From Blastobasis lacticolella (lineage: Eukaryota > Arthropoda > Insecta > Lepidoptera > Blastobasidae): DNA of 64,000 bases. A program made the translations under genes and the position numbers. Of this stretch, positions 32,320 to 43,169 are shown piece after piece (position 1 is the first letter of the stretch; each line of letters starts with the position of its first letter). Where the stretch lies: contig LR990049.1 in the NCBI GenBank assembly GCA_905147135.1, positions 4,667,428 through 4,731,427 on the forward strand, given 5' to 3'. The notes beneath the pieces were generated by a model. The model did not search any database. It was not told the DNA's origin and saw only the letters and a program-made list of their open reading frames with translations.

Positions 32320-33572
32320 TCAGTCCCATGGACTTTTGTCATTTACATATTCAGATATACTATAATAACTTTTTTGACATAATTTGTTTTTTATAGCGAC
32401 TTTAAATTTATTCAATGGTAAATTCTGAATATCTGTTGGAACCTTATTATAAAAGCGTACACATTGACCCATAAATGATTTGTGGACTTTGGCTAGACGA
32501 CAAGCACCAGCAACAAGCTTATCTTTATTTCTCGTATTAATATTATGAACATCACTATTCTTCTTAAATAAGTGTAAATTTTTATGAACATACATTAAAT
32601 TCTCATATATATATTGTGACGGCATTGTCATTATATCAATGTTCCTGAATTTATCTCTTAGTGAAGTTCTAGGTCTCAATTGATAAATCGCGCGAATAGC
32701 CCTTTTCTGCAATACAAATACATTGTGCCAGTCGGCAGCGTGTCCCCACAGCAGTATGCCATAGGCCATAATACTGTGGAAATAACTAAAGTAAACTAAT
32801 CTTGCTGTAGCCTCGTCAGAAATACTCCGTATTTTCTTTACAGCATTTGCTGCTGAACTTAGCCTTTTCGCCAATTTATCAATGTGAGGACCCCATTGCA
32901 ATTTATTATCCAGGGTAAAGCCTAAAAATACTGTAGAATCAACAAAATTCAAATTTTCGCCTTTTATTTGTACATTAGTGGGCACTGATCTAACATTTGG
33001 CAAAGAGAATTTTAAACATTTTGTCTTCTTGCCATTTAGTAATAAATTATTAACCGTAAACCAGTTTACCACTTCTGCAATAGCCTTGTTCACTTCTTCA
33101 TATGTTAATTGTTGTCTTTTTACTTTAAACACTAAAGATGTATCGTCCGCGAACAAAACAATTTCATGGGTATCTTTTACAAAGTACGGTAAGTCATTTA
33201 CATAAACAAGAAACAAAAACGGGCCCAAAATAGATCCCTGGGGGACACCCATAGAGACAACAGACCCCATAGATCTCTCTCCGTTCACATCAACTTTTTG
33301 AATTCTATGACTCAAGTATGAATTTAGCAAGTTCAGGGCCAAGTCCTTTATTCCATAATGTTGTAATTTCCTGACCAAAATGTCATGATTAACGCAATCA
33401 AAGGCTTTGGATAAATCACAGAAAACCCCTAAGGCATCACGTGATTCCTCCCACGCCCCAAAGATATGTTTAATAAGTTCAACACCTGCATCAGTTGTTG
33501 AACGACCGCGAGTAAAACCGAATTGCTTATGATGCAATAGGTTACTTCCATAAAAATGAGCTTTTAGTTGAT
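32320..33572 (-). pseudogene. LINE reverse transcriptase domain, intact segment
   Basis: About 415 uninterrupted codons from ILNQL (33570) to SPWD stop. It shows GFTRGRSTTDAG, motif A VFCDLSKAFDCVNHD, motif B GVPQGSILGPFLFLVYVND, the catalytic FADDTS box (motif C), the FLGFTLD thumb region, and the usual C-terminal tail (NTRNKD ... FYNKVPTDIQNLP). The enzyme would copy LINE RNA at a nicked target. This segment is open throughout, but a frameshift at about 33568 separates it from the preceding segment. Clade looks CR1/Daphne-like by C-terminal style; a tree would be needed. Confidence 0.92.
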
Positions 33573-34768
33573 TTAATATGATTTTTCAAATATTTTACTT
33601 AGAGTCGGTAAAATTGAAACTGGTCTAAAATTTGTAGGATCCGTTGTATTACCAGTTTTCAACAATGGAATAACTTTACTGTGCTTCATCAGGTCAGGAA
33701 ATTCACCATTATCAACACAATTATTAAATATATTCGCTAAGTGGACAGCAATAACATCAATTACAGAGCTAATAATTTTTACCGACATACCATCAATGTC
33801 AGCAGTTGCTTTCATTTTTATGGTTTTAAAAGCCTTAACTATATCTTGAGGTGTTGCATGCTCGAACTTAAAATCGATGACACTCTCGGGTACATTTTGT
33901 TTTAATAAGGATTCAGCGAGAGCAGGAGACGAACTTAAGGATTTCGTAGTTGACACTGGAATGTCTGTAAAAAATTTATTGAATGCCTCCGCAACTTCCG
34001 AGTTTTTGGTAACAACATTATCATTTATCTTTAAACTGTACTTAGTATCGCGATTTGTTACTTTTCCAGTTTCACTATTTATTATCTGCCATGTGGATTT
34101 TACTACATCTGTGCTATTTTTTAGTTTGTGTTTAACGAAATTCGATTTAGCTGTAGCACAAACGCGTTTAAATAACTTCGAATAATGTTTAACATACTCA
34201 GCAAATTCTACGCTATTATTATACGCCCGTTCTGCATAGAGCTCATATAATTTATTTCTACTCTTATGTATTCCTGCTGTCGCCCAATCGCTAAACATAA
34301 GTTTGCTGTTTACTGCCTTCACCTTTGGTTTGAATATACTATTACTTTCAGTTTTTGTCATGTGTAAAACTGAATTATAATATTCATTTGTATCATCAAA
34401 ATACTTTAAATTAGATGATTTCTCTATTATGTTATTTCTAAAACTGTTTAGACGGTTGTTGTTAATTGGTACAAATTTAATAGTATTGTTTGTTTCTTTC
34501 CTCATATTAACATTAAACACAGCTAATTGACCACAATGATCGGATTGCAATTTGTTTATTACAGACTGGCTACAAGCCTGGATATCACAAAAAATGTTGT
34601 CTAGACAAGTTGATGTAGTACTTGTTATTCTAGTAGGCTCTAAAAATAAGTTGATTAAATTATGACACTTAAATAATGATATTAGCCTACCAGTATATTT
34701 ACAAGATACGTCTAATAAATCTATATTAAAATCTCCACAAACAACAATATTTTTATTACAATTGCTAA
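33573..34768 (-). pseudogene. LINE endonuclease C-half, linker and RT N-terminus
   Basis: Continuous frame from NKNIVVCGDFNIDLLD through LDNIF and SDHCGQ (catalytic motifs of apurinic-type LINE endonucleases), a Lys-rich linker with FNKFFT, then RT motifs VIPLLKTGNTTDPTNFRPVS and LPTLSKIFEK. The frame breaks after FEK in an A-run, where one base appears lost. The next frame resumes at once. Confidence 0.9.
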
Positions 34769-35195
34769 CTAACCCTTATTAAGGGCTTCGTCCATAATTT
34801 TCTCGAACAAATCAAATGATGAAGCTGGAGGTCTGTATACGCTCATTACAATAAGTCGCTCAAGTTCTATACAGGCAATTTCAGCAGATCGTTCAACAGA
34901 CAGCTTGACAATATCAGTGCGTTCCTTGCATTTTAAGCAATTACGAACAAGTATTAGGGAACCTCCATGAATTGCCTGCCCTCTTGTAAACGAACTTGCA
35001 AGTTTATGGTTGTTAAAGCCAAATATGAGCTGGTGATCTTTTAACCAATGTTCAGTAATGCAAAAAATATCAACATTCTCACCGTTCATGAATAGCTCAA
35101 CTTCCAATTCTTTATTCATCATGCCTTGGATATTTTGATGTACTAAGTTAACTATACAATTTTGTTTATTATTATAACATTTTACTTTACGTACA
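34769..35195 (-). pseudogene. LINE endonuclease N-half, 5'-truncated
   Basis: Reads VHQNIQGMMNKELEVELF, VDIFCITEHWLKDHQ and LIVMSVYRPPASSFD, the start of an APE-type endonuclease. It is separated from the next segment by a frameshift near 34770 (in LNKG). ORF1 and the 5' UTR are missing; the element stops near 35195, where a short tandem repeat begins. No clear target duplication with the 32233 side was found. Confidence 0.85.
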
Positions 35196-35196
35196 T

Positions 35197-35236
35197 AAAG
35201 TATACTTAGGTATACTTAGGTACATATACTTAGGTA
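35197..35236. repeat. Short tandem repeat at LINE 5' edge
   Basis: TATACTTAGGTA recurs three times just outside the truncated LINE end. Confidence 0.8.
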
Positions 35237-35462
35237 ATAAATAAACAAGAATAAAAGTATGAAAAGCTTGATGAATGTGAATCGTTGCAAATGGAATAAA
35301 CATTGTGGTATTTATTTATTTATTTCACAGTTTTACAGCATATAAATTATTATTCAAAAGTATCTGATGACTAACCCTACTAAATATGTTTGTATTTTAT
35401 AAGTGGATTTTAAGTTTTGTATAAGTATTAAGGTTTGTGATAGCAAGAACACGTAGCTTACA

Positions 35463-35560
35463 GATCATCATATTAGCCGAAAGACGCAAACTGCTGGGCA
35501 TAGGCCTCCCCCAGAGATTTCCACAAAAGGTCCTGTGCCTTCCGCATCCAGCTTACAGCT
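35463..35560 (-). mobile_element. RepC fragment
   Basis: ATCATCATATTAGCCGAAAG, CTGCTGGGCATAGGCCTCCC and CCTTCCGCATCCAGCTT. Confidence 0.85.
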
Positions 35561-35714
35561 TCACTTACAGATGTCGGGTGTAAATAATACACATCGGCTA
35601 GATTGACTTCGTCGAGCGTCGTCTCTGACGTGTCTGACGCGCCCTCACTGACGCACGCATGTCTACAACGAAGCCGAAACTGGCTAGTTTGCGTTATTTA
35701 CCGGCGACTAGAGT

Positions 35715-35736
35715 ATGGCGGGTGAACATAGACAAG
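35715..35736 (+). CDS. Possible first coding exon (weak)
   Basis: ATGGCGGGTGAACATAGACA AG runs straight into a GTAAGT donor at 35737. The ATG has A at -3 and G at +4, and 35590-35715 is CpG-rich as many insect promoters are. Seven codons (MAGEHRQ) plus one base cannot be tested for homology, and no downstream exon was found. It may be a noncoding exon or chance. Confidence 0.2.
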
Positions 35737-35744
35737 GTAAGTAA

Positions 35745-36570
35745 CCCTATACACATCATGATAATTTCAAACATTTGCGTCAAATTCGTCGATAACTAGT
35801 CCAGTGTAGTATTAGTCTTAGTTACGAACTAATGCCTACACAGCACAAATACTTTCCTATGCCACACTCACTAGTACTCACGTTTAAGTTACCTTACAAA
35901 ATCTAAGCCAAATTATTTTTGACATCGCTCCGCTCAGCGCTTCTGACACGGTCCCTTTCGGGGTGAAACATGCGAAAAAGTTAATGAACTGACGGCAGAA
36001 AGCACAAGGGTCGCCATGGCGATGCTCAGAACATGAGCTCGGGATTGACTCACAACTTGTTGGATTTAATTTCTGTGTACAACACGACTTGTATATACAG
36101 ACATATACGTAGGACTTCGTATTTACGAGTATATTTAGGGTAACTTAAAATTAGGTCCATTTCATATACAGTACCGCTCGTTAAAGTTTCTTTCGGACTA
36201 TCTAAGATAGGCTGGAAGAAATCTCTTTGGATGATAAGGTCACCTTTTCAAGTAAATTTTTGTTTATTTTAAGTAAGCATATACAGGGTGTTTCATAATA
36301 CATGTATAAAGCCGTGAACTGGATGGAGTGCTAAACGTATTAAAACGATAGGTACAATTATTTTTTTCGTGCTTGGAATAGTTACCGAGAAAATGACTAT
36401 CGAACTTTTTCTTTTTCAATGTCGATAATCACATTTTGAAAACGAAAGACCGCATCTCTAGAAATCAGTTGTAATAGATCACTCAAGTTCATAATCAGGT
36501 CAATCAACTGAATAATACAATTTTACCAGTTACAGATAGGATATAGGTTTTGTCCCTCTAAGTCTTTTCT
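35745..36570. other. No gene seen
   Basis: AT-rich. A near-complementary pair of words (ACAGGGTGTTTCATAATACA at 36285 and TACATGTATTATGAAACACC at 40733) joins this region to 40733-40754 in opposite orientation, suggesting another shared repeat. Confidence 0.35.
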
Positions 36571-36571
36571 A

Positions 36572-36690
36572 CCTACCGTATTTATTTATTTATTTATTTA
36601 ACCATTTATTGTACACAAGATTGTTACAAAAAGTATATTACATAATATATTAGACACAACAGGCCAACTTATTTCATATGAGTTTTAAAA
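36572..36690 (-). mobile_element. RepE copy
   Basis: (TTTA)n, ACCATTTATTGTACACAAGA, TTGTTACAAAAAGTATATTA and ACAACAGGCCAACTT. Confidence 0.75.
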
Positions 36691-37335
36691 TTCAGTCTAA
36701 AGATCACTGCGATCAATACCTCAAGTGGCTGGTTAATAACATTATTATTACAAGCAGCTCGTGAGCAGTCCGGCACAAAAACAAGACATTTCGATGTTTG
36801 TTTCTACTTTAATTTATTTGTTTTTTTTTTGCCTTCAACACAATGTTGCACCTAGGTACATAGTCTTCAAACTAATTGCGAAAACACAATAAACATTAAT
36901 AGGCAAAAAAGTTACAGCTTGATTTCGCGTCTGCGCCATATCTTCTATTGTACTAGGCAATCATGACTGAAGCAGGTGGACTATGTACGGGATACTGATA
37001 TCACAGGGTGTCCATAAAGTACATTCACTAGATTTTAATATTTTTGGGAAGTGTTGTTACACTTTATTGATTATTTTTTCACTCAGCCTACATCCTGTTG
37101 AATGCATGTGGTGAGCCTTGGCACAACTTTATGCACTTCTCGTTAAACTTTTCCGCCAGCTCCGAAATAAGGAAAGACGTCATTTAAGTACCTATCTAAT
37201 AGTAATTATTAAATTCTACTCATGTATGAATTCAAGAAGGTGAATATTAAATTTGAAAAGCTGAAAAAATACCTAGCAACACTATTTACGTACTAGGTAC
37301 GGTCAAGAGACCCGGTTTTACCATTTGGTCAATTT

Positions 37336-37583
37336 ACTAGTCACAGACGCTACGATTTGCCTTGAGCCGACCAACCATCAGTTGCAGTCGATACTTATCC
37401 TTACGAAGTACAAAATAAAGCAGCTTTTGGGTTAATACGGATGCGCGGGAATGCCGTCCTAGGTCGGACGTCCGACCACGTATTCCGCACTCAAATGCGA
37501 CTATTTTATCCTGCGTAAGGATTAGTATCAACTGCAACTAACGGTTGGTTGGCTCCAGAAAAAGGGGAACGTCTGTTACTAGT
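37336..37583. mobile_element. MITE-2, foldback element of 248 bp
   Basis: Ends ACTAGTCACAGACG and, on the other strand, ACTAGTAACAGACG. Homology of the arms extends about 70-80 bp inward (GAGCC, ACCAACC, AGTTGCAGT, GATACT, ATCCTTACG). A perfect 16-nt palindrome GGTCGGACGTCCGACC lies near the centre (37462-37477). Flanks show only TTT on each side, so the superfamily is undecided. Confidence 0.85.
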
Positions 37584-37644
37584 TTTTAGTGTCAACAACG
37601 CTTAAGAAACAAATATGTACCTAGTGGCCTAGTGGCAGTACAAT

Positions 37645-37715
37645 TACTTGTTTTATGCTACACAGTGATAGTCCCATCTGAAGGCAAGCGGTAACCGTCG
37701 CCCATTATATCTACG
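37645..37715 (-). mobile_element. RepB 3' fragment, diverged
   Basis: GATAGTCCCATCTGAAGGCA, AGCGGTAACCGTCGCCCAT: reverse of the RepB end with changes. Confidence 0.5.
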
Positions 37716-37719
37716 ATTT

Positions 37720-39350
37720 AAGCATTTAGGTTGCAGGCAACAAAAATGCAGAACAGCAGATGCGTTGTCACTGTGAGGACTAAGATGAAATGCGTCATGC
37801 CTGTATTTGCACTGGCTTATTTTATGGACACCCGACGTACTAGGCGCAATATTAAGGAGGTCTAAATTATCCGTTTTGTATTTTTTGGTTTGAGGGTTCT
37901 GTACAAAAAAATATTGTAATCAATTATGATTTTAATTCAAAAGGTTCACTCATAGTTTTTACGAAAGTGCACCACCACCTAACTAATAGCAAAGTAGTCT
38001 TATTCAAATTACTGTAGCATATTAATGTAGCAAACTCTAATTAATGTAACATCTTTGTCTTTTTACGAGTTTGCTTTCTCATGTCATGTCTGTCAGTCAT
38101 GTTTCAGTGTCGCGTAGGTAATCGTACCTATCGTTTTCACGAACATTTCTCATCAACTAAAATTAACTAAATTATTCTTAGTTGATGGAGCTATACCTGT
38201 AAATATCCCATGCTTCACCCAATTGGAGAACCTAGGTCACCTAGGTGGAACACGGACCCAAACACAATTTTAGAAATTACTGTCTAGGTTACTGTCATTG
38301 TACCAAACTACCCGATAAAATAGTGATAAGCAAATGTAGGCCATCACCGTCATCATAAGGATTATTATTAAGCCCACAGTTGGACTCACTTTATCAAATA
38401 AAAAAAAAATTAACATTATGGTGCAACTACCAGGAGAACATAAAACGAGAGAACATAAAAGGCGAAATAAGTAAGACCCCTAAAACACGGATCCCTAAGT
38501 AGGAATCCTTTTGCACGTGCCATCAAGGTCAAGGTCGGCGCCGGAGCTGTGGCGGCGCCTTTGACATCAAAATAGACACAGAAAACTAAAAAATCTAAAA
38601 ATAGAATACTTTGGCGGGCCATTCTTTATTTTGTTGTTTGACCCACGGTTTTCATTCAGTTTTTAGCTTTTCGCGTGACCGAAATGATTGTTGCGTTGTA
38701 GTTGTAGGATACCTAAGTACCTATTGTGAAGATAACTGTGATAAGAGTGTTAACGATGTGAACGAATGATTTATAGCTTCAGGTACCAGTATTAACGTAG
38801 TCTTGTCTGTGTTCAACGTTTAAGTATTGTGATAATCATTATTCTGTGCATAAATGCAAGCTAGCAAGGCAACCAGAGCCTGCGTAGTGTTGTGTATTTG
38901 TGTGTTGTACCTACCTACGCTATGATACGAGTGCAAGCTTACTTGATAGTTAATACCTATCAGTCATCCGAGCCACAAGAGAGCAAAAAAGTATGGCACC
39001 TGACGCTGTTTGTTTTCAAAAAATAACTTTAAAAAGGTACGTACCTACATGCTTTAAAGGTCTAAGTTCTAGCTAGAATTTAAGAGATGCTACCTAGCTA
39101 GTAACTAATCGTGACGTTAGGTTCTTTTCCGACGGTTAGGTAGAAAAGACAACGCTTTTATCTGTTCATGAAAACATGTAGGTATTTAGTAAAACCTGAC
39201 TGTAATCTGTTTCAACAAAACTAAGTGGTTCCCTACGCTACGTAGGTCCCTAGATGAGTGAACCATTTTAGTAGGACATAGTACCTACTTATCTATGTAG
39301 AACGATTTTATCAATTGAACGAATTCTGTTTTAGTTATGTTAAGTATGTT
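37720..39350. other. No gene seen
   Basis: 38500-38580 is GC-rich (AAGGTCAAGGTCGGCGCCGG). A TTCAGT initiator-like word at 38655 has no TATA box or exon. 38345-38395 may be a RepC or RepA end. Confidence 0.3.
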
Positions 39351-39360
39351 TTTCAAGAAC

Positions 39361-39527
39361 GTTGGTGGCTGGGCGGTTGAGTATCCGACTTGTAAGCGAG
39401 AGAGGTGCCGGGTTCGAATCCCGCAGTGGCAATGTACCAATGACTCTTTTCTGAGTTATGTACATTAGTTGAATTCTAACCGATGCTCTTATGGTGAGGG
39501 AAACATCATGATGAAATCTGCAAAAGT
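39361..39527 (+). mobile_element. SINE-T 5' half
   Basis: GTTGGTGGCTGGGCGGTTGA, TATCCGACTTGTAAGCGAGA and GGTTCGAATCCCGC give the best-preserved B box of the family; breaks off after ATGATGAAATCTGC. Confidence 0.85.
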
Positions 39528-39628
39528 TTTTTTTATGTAGTATGTAAGTAATTTTTACTTACGTAGGTACCTACCTACCTACCTATGTTATGCTGAGGTG
39601 GTTTGTCTTGTTAGGTAAGTACCTAGTA

Positions 39629-39669
39629 AAAATAATTTTGTGCACGAAGCCCGTGCACAAAATTATTTT
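39629..39669. repeat. Perfect 18-bp hairpin, 5-nt loop, inside SINE-T
   Basis: 39629-39646 (AAAATAATTTTGTGCACG) is exactly complementary to 39652-39669; loop AAGCC. GTGCACGAAGCCCGTG aligns with the family's GCGCACGAAGGCCCGTGG, so the second arm is inserted in the middle of the SINE. Confidence 0.95.
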
Positions 39670-40012
39670 CCGTGCCCGTGATCCGCCTTGACTATGCTCC
39701 ATGATCTAGGATTTAGCAGATTAGGTAATTAATTGCAGTGGAGCGACTGCCATCTGACATTCCTGGCTCCTAACCCTGCTACCAAGGGAACCTGACCAGA
39801 TTGGATCATGGTTACTTACACATTCAGTCGTCTGAACTGAATGTGTAAGTTTCATCACGATGATTTCCCTCACCGTAAAAGCATCGGTTAGTATTCAGCT
39901 AATGTGCATAACTTAGAAAAGAGTTATTGGTACATGGCGGCAGTGGGATTCGAACCCGGTACCTCTCGCGTACGAGTCGGATACCGCAACCTTAGGCCAC
40001 CGACGCTCCGAC
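39640..40012 (-). mobile_element. SINE-T, near full length, with inserted hairpin arm
   Basis: Tail near 39640, body ACCTGACCAGATTGGATCAT, head in reverse at 39948-40008 (GGATTCGAACCCGGTACCTC, GCGTACGAGTCGGATACC). Also has a small local duplication (TCAGTCGTCTGAACTGAATG). Confidence 0.9.
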
Positions 40013-40115
40013 TATTTAAGCATACCTACCTATCGAAAATAATTAGTGTAGGCAAGTTCCTAGTTAATTTGGTAGAGCCTATTCATGTAGATAAGTAGGT
40101 AACATTTAGTTCGAC

Positions 40116-40562
40116 GCCTGGTAGTAAGATGTAGGAGGTTGGTTTGTTTTGATATGAATGGCACGAGGTTATTACTCGTCCTTATGGTGTGTACACACTC
40201 AACGTACGCCAACGAAGGGCTGTCGGCCGAATTATTTGGACTTCTAACGTCTAATACTTGCATTTCGTGGTCAAGCAAACGATCTTTGGAAGTTTTGGGA
40301 ACCGATTCGGGCTCGTATTTGCACGATTGTTTGTTGGCCTTCGGTATCCGCCCAAACTGCGATTGGATGATTACTTCTAGCCGTTTGATGTTACCGCCAC
40401 GTTGCACTGCGGATTGCCGGCCGGCACACGCCAACGGACAATCGTTGGCCGAAACGGGTGCGCGTTACACATCGCCCGGTGTGTACGCAGCATTAGGCTC
40501 CTGGTAGTAGGCTTGAGGAGGTTGCTTTGTTTCGATAGGGGTCGCACGAGGTTGTTAACCTG
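40116..40562. repeat. Element with about 60-bp terminal direct repeats
   Basis: CCTGGTAGTAAGATGTAGGA ... GCACGAGGTTATTA (40118-40175) recurs as CCTGGTAGTAGGCTTGAGGA ... GCACGAGGTTGTTA (40499-40559), bounding a CpG-rich core. The core has GTGTGTACACAC and GGTGTGTAC words near its two ends. It is open on both strands but nothing is recognisable. It could be a TRIM/LTR-like element or 1.2 copies of a 381-bp tandem unit. Confidence 0.55.
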
Positions 40563-40844
40563 TTTTTTATATGATCATCAACTTGAAATAGAGCTGCGCT
40601 TCAACGTAGTCGATATGGTTATTTATCTTTAAAAATTAATATTTTTTATTAAAATTAAAATTCAATGTCCGGATAAAATGAAGTCGCCAGTGCACTCTTT
40701 GAAAGCTCTACTTTAACACCCTTTCGGCTTTATACATGTATTATGAAACACCCTGTATACGCAACATAGCGTTTACATATATACATACTATACATATACT
40801 ATCCTTATACTTGGGATTGACTCGTGGATTTTTCGTAGTGTAAA

Positions 40845-41040
40845 AATAAATAAATAAATATTTGTGGACAAATTCACACAGCGCCATCTAGCCCCAAACT
40901 AAGCAAAGCTTGTACTATAGGTGGTAGATAACTGATATACTACTACTAAATACTTTTTAAATACATACTTATTATACATAGAACACCCAGACCCGTAACA
41001 GAAATTAAAATTAATCATCTTATTATTATTTTTATAATAG
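40845..41040 (-). mobile_element. SINE-D lacking head
   Basis: (AAATA)n, GTGGACAAATTCACACAGCG, CCATCTAGCCCCAAACTAAG and ACACCCAGACCCGTAACAGA. Confidence 0.85.
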
Positions 41041-41464
41041 TAAGTACACTATAGCTAGTAACCCACACACCAAGAAACACACTCAAAGCCACAGAATAAT
41101 ACGATAGAGGTAGCTACTCGTATATTGATAAGGATCCCACTAACGTTCAGAGCGAGCGTCTAGCCATACCACCATTCACAAGAGGACCTAAAGCACTCAA
41201 CTAGCACACCATGGCTACTGGTTACGCATCTGCATAGTGAATAAATTCCACCCACAGTAGGACCATGTCTGTAATAAATGACGATTACGAAGCGTCGCAG
41301 GGCAGACGCAGATGACACTCAAATGTGAGTATTGTATGTGACATGTGGTAACTGTAGTTATTGCACTATCTGGAATTTAGGCCTAGAACATTCGAACATA
41401 CGAGGCAAATTGACCCAACTCAAGTCATTTGTCAGTTTCAATTATACCTCCTTTTTTACGTGGG

Positions 41465-41498
41465 GAAAATCTATTTACGGATATCTAAATAGATTTTC
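41465..41498. repeat. Perfect 13-bp hairpin, 8-nt loop
   Basis: GAAAATCTATTTA and TAAATAGATTTTC around CGGATATC. Confidence 0.9.
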
Positions 41499-41524
41499 AC
41501 TAAATAGCTAGCTAGCTCTATCTC

Positions 41525-41835
41525 ATCATCATCATCATCTTTGCGGTAATGTCCCGGTTATGCTCTCGCGCACGAAGGCCTGTGGCCCGCCTTGACCATG
41601 ATCCAGGATTTGGCAGATCAAGTGATTACGACTGTCATATGACATCCGTGACCCTGCTGCCAGGGGAACCTGAAAAGATTGGATCATGTTTACACATTCG
41701 CCTGAAAGTGCAGGTTTCATCTCGATGCATTCCCTCATATGTAATAGAGTTATTGGAACATGACCGTAGCGGGATTTGACCCCGGTACCTCTTGCTTACG
41801 AGTCGGATACCTTAACCGCTCGGCTATCGACCACC
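41525..41835 (-). mobile_element. SINE-T, near full length
   Basis: (CAT)n tail, GCGGTAATGTCCCGGTTATG, body, then GGGATTTGACCCCGGTACC, GCTTACGAGTCGGATACCTT and AACCGCTCGGCTATCG as the head in reverse. Confidence 0.92.
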
Positions 41836-42164
41836 GCCTTTTTTATTGGAACTAAAATATTTTAAATACTACATTTCCCATACACTAAATCTCTCGTTAT
41901 TGACTAGTCAACGAAGCTGGTAAAACCATAAAGTATAGGTACATAAACAAACAACACAAGAGTGAACCTACGACTGCATAAACACCGGTCAGTAATAAAT
42001 GACAATTACAACACGGAGCAGTGCACTAGAGAGCGCTTCGATGCGCACATAAAACGGGATAACGCCCAATCCCACACGGATTGATCAGTTTCCAGTAGTG
42101 ACATTTGGCGGTGACAATGTCCGTGGCAGCTTTAGTCTGCACTTGCCTATTTTGTCGGGTTAAT

Positions 42165-42870
42165 AATAATTATCTTGGCGTTAATTTCCCGGTTGTGCTA
42201 TCGCAAGCGAGGGCACAGGGTCCCCCTTGACCATTATCCACGATTTGGTATCATTTAAATAACTATATATTTTTTTTTTATGTCATACGGTAGGCAAACA
42301 GGCAAGCGGGCCACCTGATGGAAAGTGGTCACCACTGCCTACATAGACATTAGCAACACCAAGAGTATCGCTAATGCGTTGCCCACCTCTATAACACGTT
42401 GCTCTGGCAGCAAAAAGCAAATGCCACTCCACTGCCAAAGCCACGGTTCCCCAAATCCCCACCCCATGGAGCACTGGAAACCTTACTCACGGCAGAAACA
42501 CAATACTATTTAAAAGAGTATTATTTAGCTGCGATATTCTGTAAGGTGGAGGTACTTCCCCAGTCGGGCGGCTCCAATTCGAACGAGATACCCCGCTATG
42601 CCCTACCTCTCTTTGCGAGCACCTGTTAATGGACTCGCTGTTATATATGTTTGTAAGTATTACTTGTAACCTGCTGTTGGTCTTCTGTATAAAGTAAAAT
42701 AAAATAAAATAATAATCATGTAATTGCAGTGGAGCGACTGCCATCTGACCTTTGTGACCCTGTAAACAGAGGTACTCGACCAGGTTAGATCATAGTTATA
42801 CATTCAGTCGCCTGTATGTGCAGGTTTCGTTACGATGTTTTCCCCTTACCGTAAGATCGGTTAGTGTTCA
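42165..42870 (-). mobile_element. SINE-T interrupted by other insertions
   Basis: Tail half 42173-42250 (TTGGCGTTAATTTCCCGGTT ... CACGATTTGGTA) and body half 42718-42870 (TAATTGCAGTGGAGCGACTG ... GATGTTTTCCCCTTACCG) belong to one copy. The gap holds RepB plus a second tail. ATCAT occurs at both break points as a possible short target duplication. Confidence 0.85.
42270..42617 (-). mobile_element. RepB, long copy nested in SINE-T
   Basis: T run 42270-42279 (poly(A) on minus), then GTCATACGGTAGGCAAACAG and about 345 bp homologous to 4760-5104. 42630-42712 is a further AT-rich piece ending (AAAAT)n, possibly a separate LINE end. Confidence 0.88.
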
Positions 42871-42976
42871 ACTTAAATATTTAACACTTTGTGTTGTCAC
42901 TTCATGATGGAACTCCATTATTATGAATTAAATCACTTTTTGTACACTAGTTCCACTTTATTATACAATTTTATTA

Positions 42977-43015
42977 AATTGCAACCGGTTTCGAATTACT
43001 CATCTTCAGGCAATT
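42977..43015 (-). ncRNA. Hammerhead-ribozyme-like motif
   Basis: On the minus strand: AATTGC, CTGAAGA, TGAGTAATTC, GAA, ACCGGT, T, GCAATT. AATTGC/GCAATT form stem I, CTGANGA and GAA are the hammerhead core, ACCGGT is a self-complementary minimal stem III ending in the required U before the cleavage-site base. Stem II is short and starts with a U-C mismatch. Penelope-like elements are known to carry hammerheads with tiny stem III that act as dimers, and this one lies in such an element's 3' region. Confidence 0.45.
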
Positions 43016-43169
43016 ATTTTATATTTTGTTTACAAGCTATATGTAGGTACCGACAAATAATAATTTAAAATTGATGTGGGTACCGACAGTATACAATAAT
43101 GTTAGGATGTCACAGTGCAGAGAAATGTACAGTATGTCAACATAATACAAATTACAAGTAGTCAAAATT

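Noticed and set aside
40139..40507. 122-codon plus frame with signal-peptide-like start (LLLVLMVCTHSTYA)
   Set aside because: Lies wholly within a unit bounded by direct repeats, is equally open on the opposite strand, and shows no cysteine pattern or domain; most likely a chance frame in CpG-rich repeat DNA.
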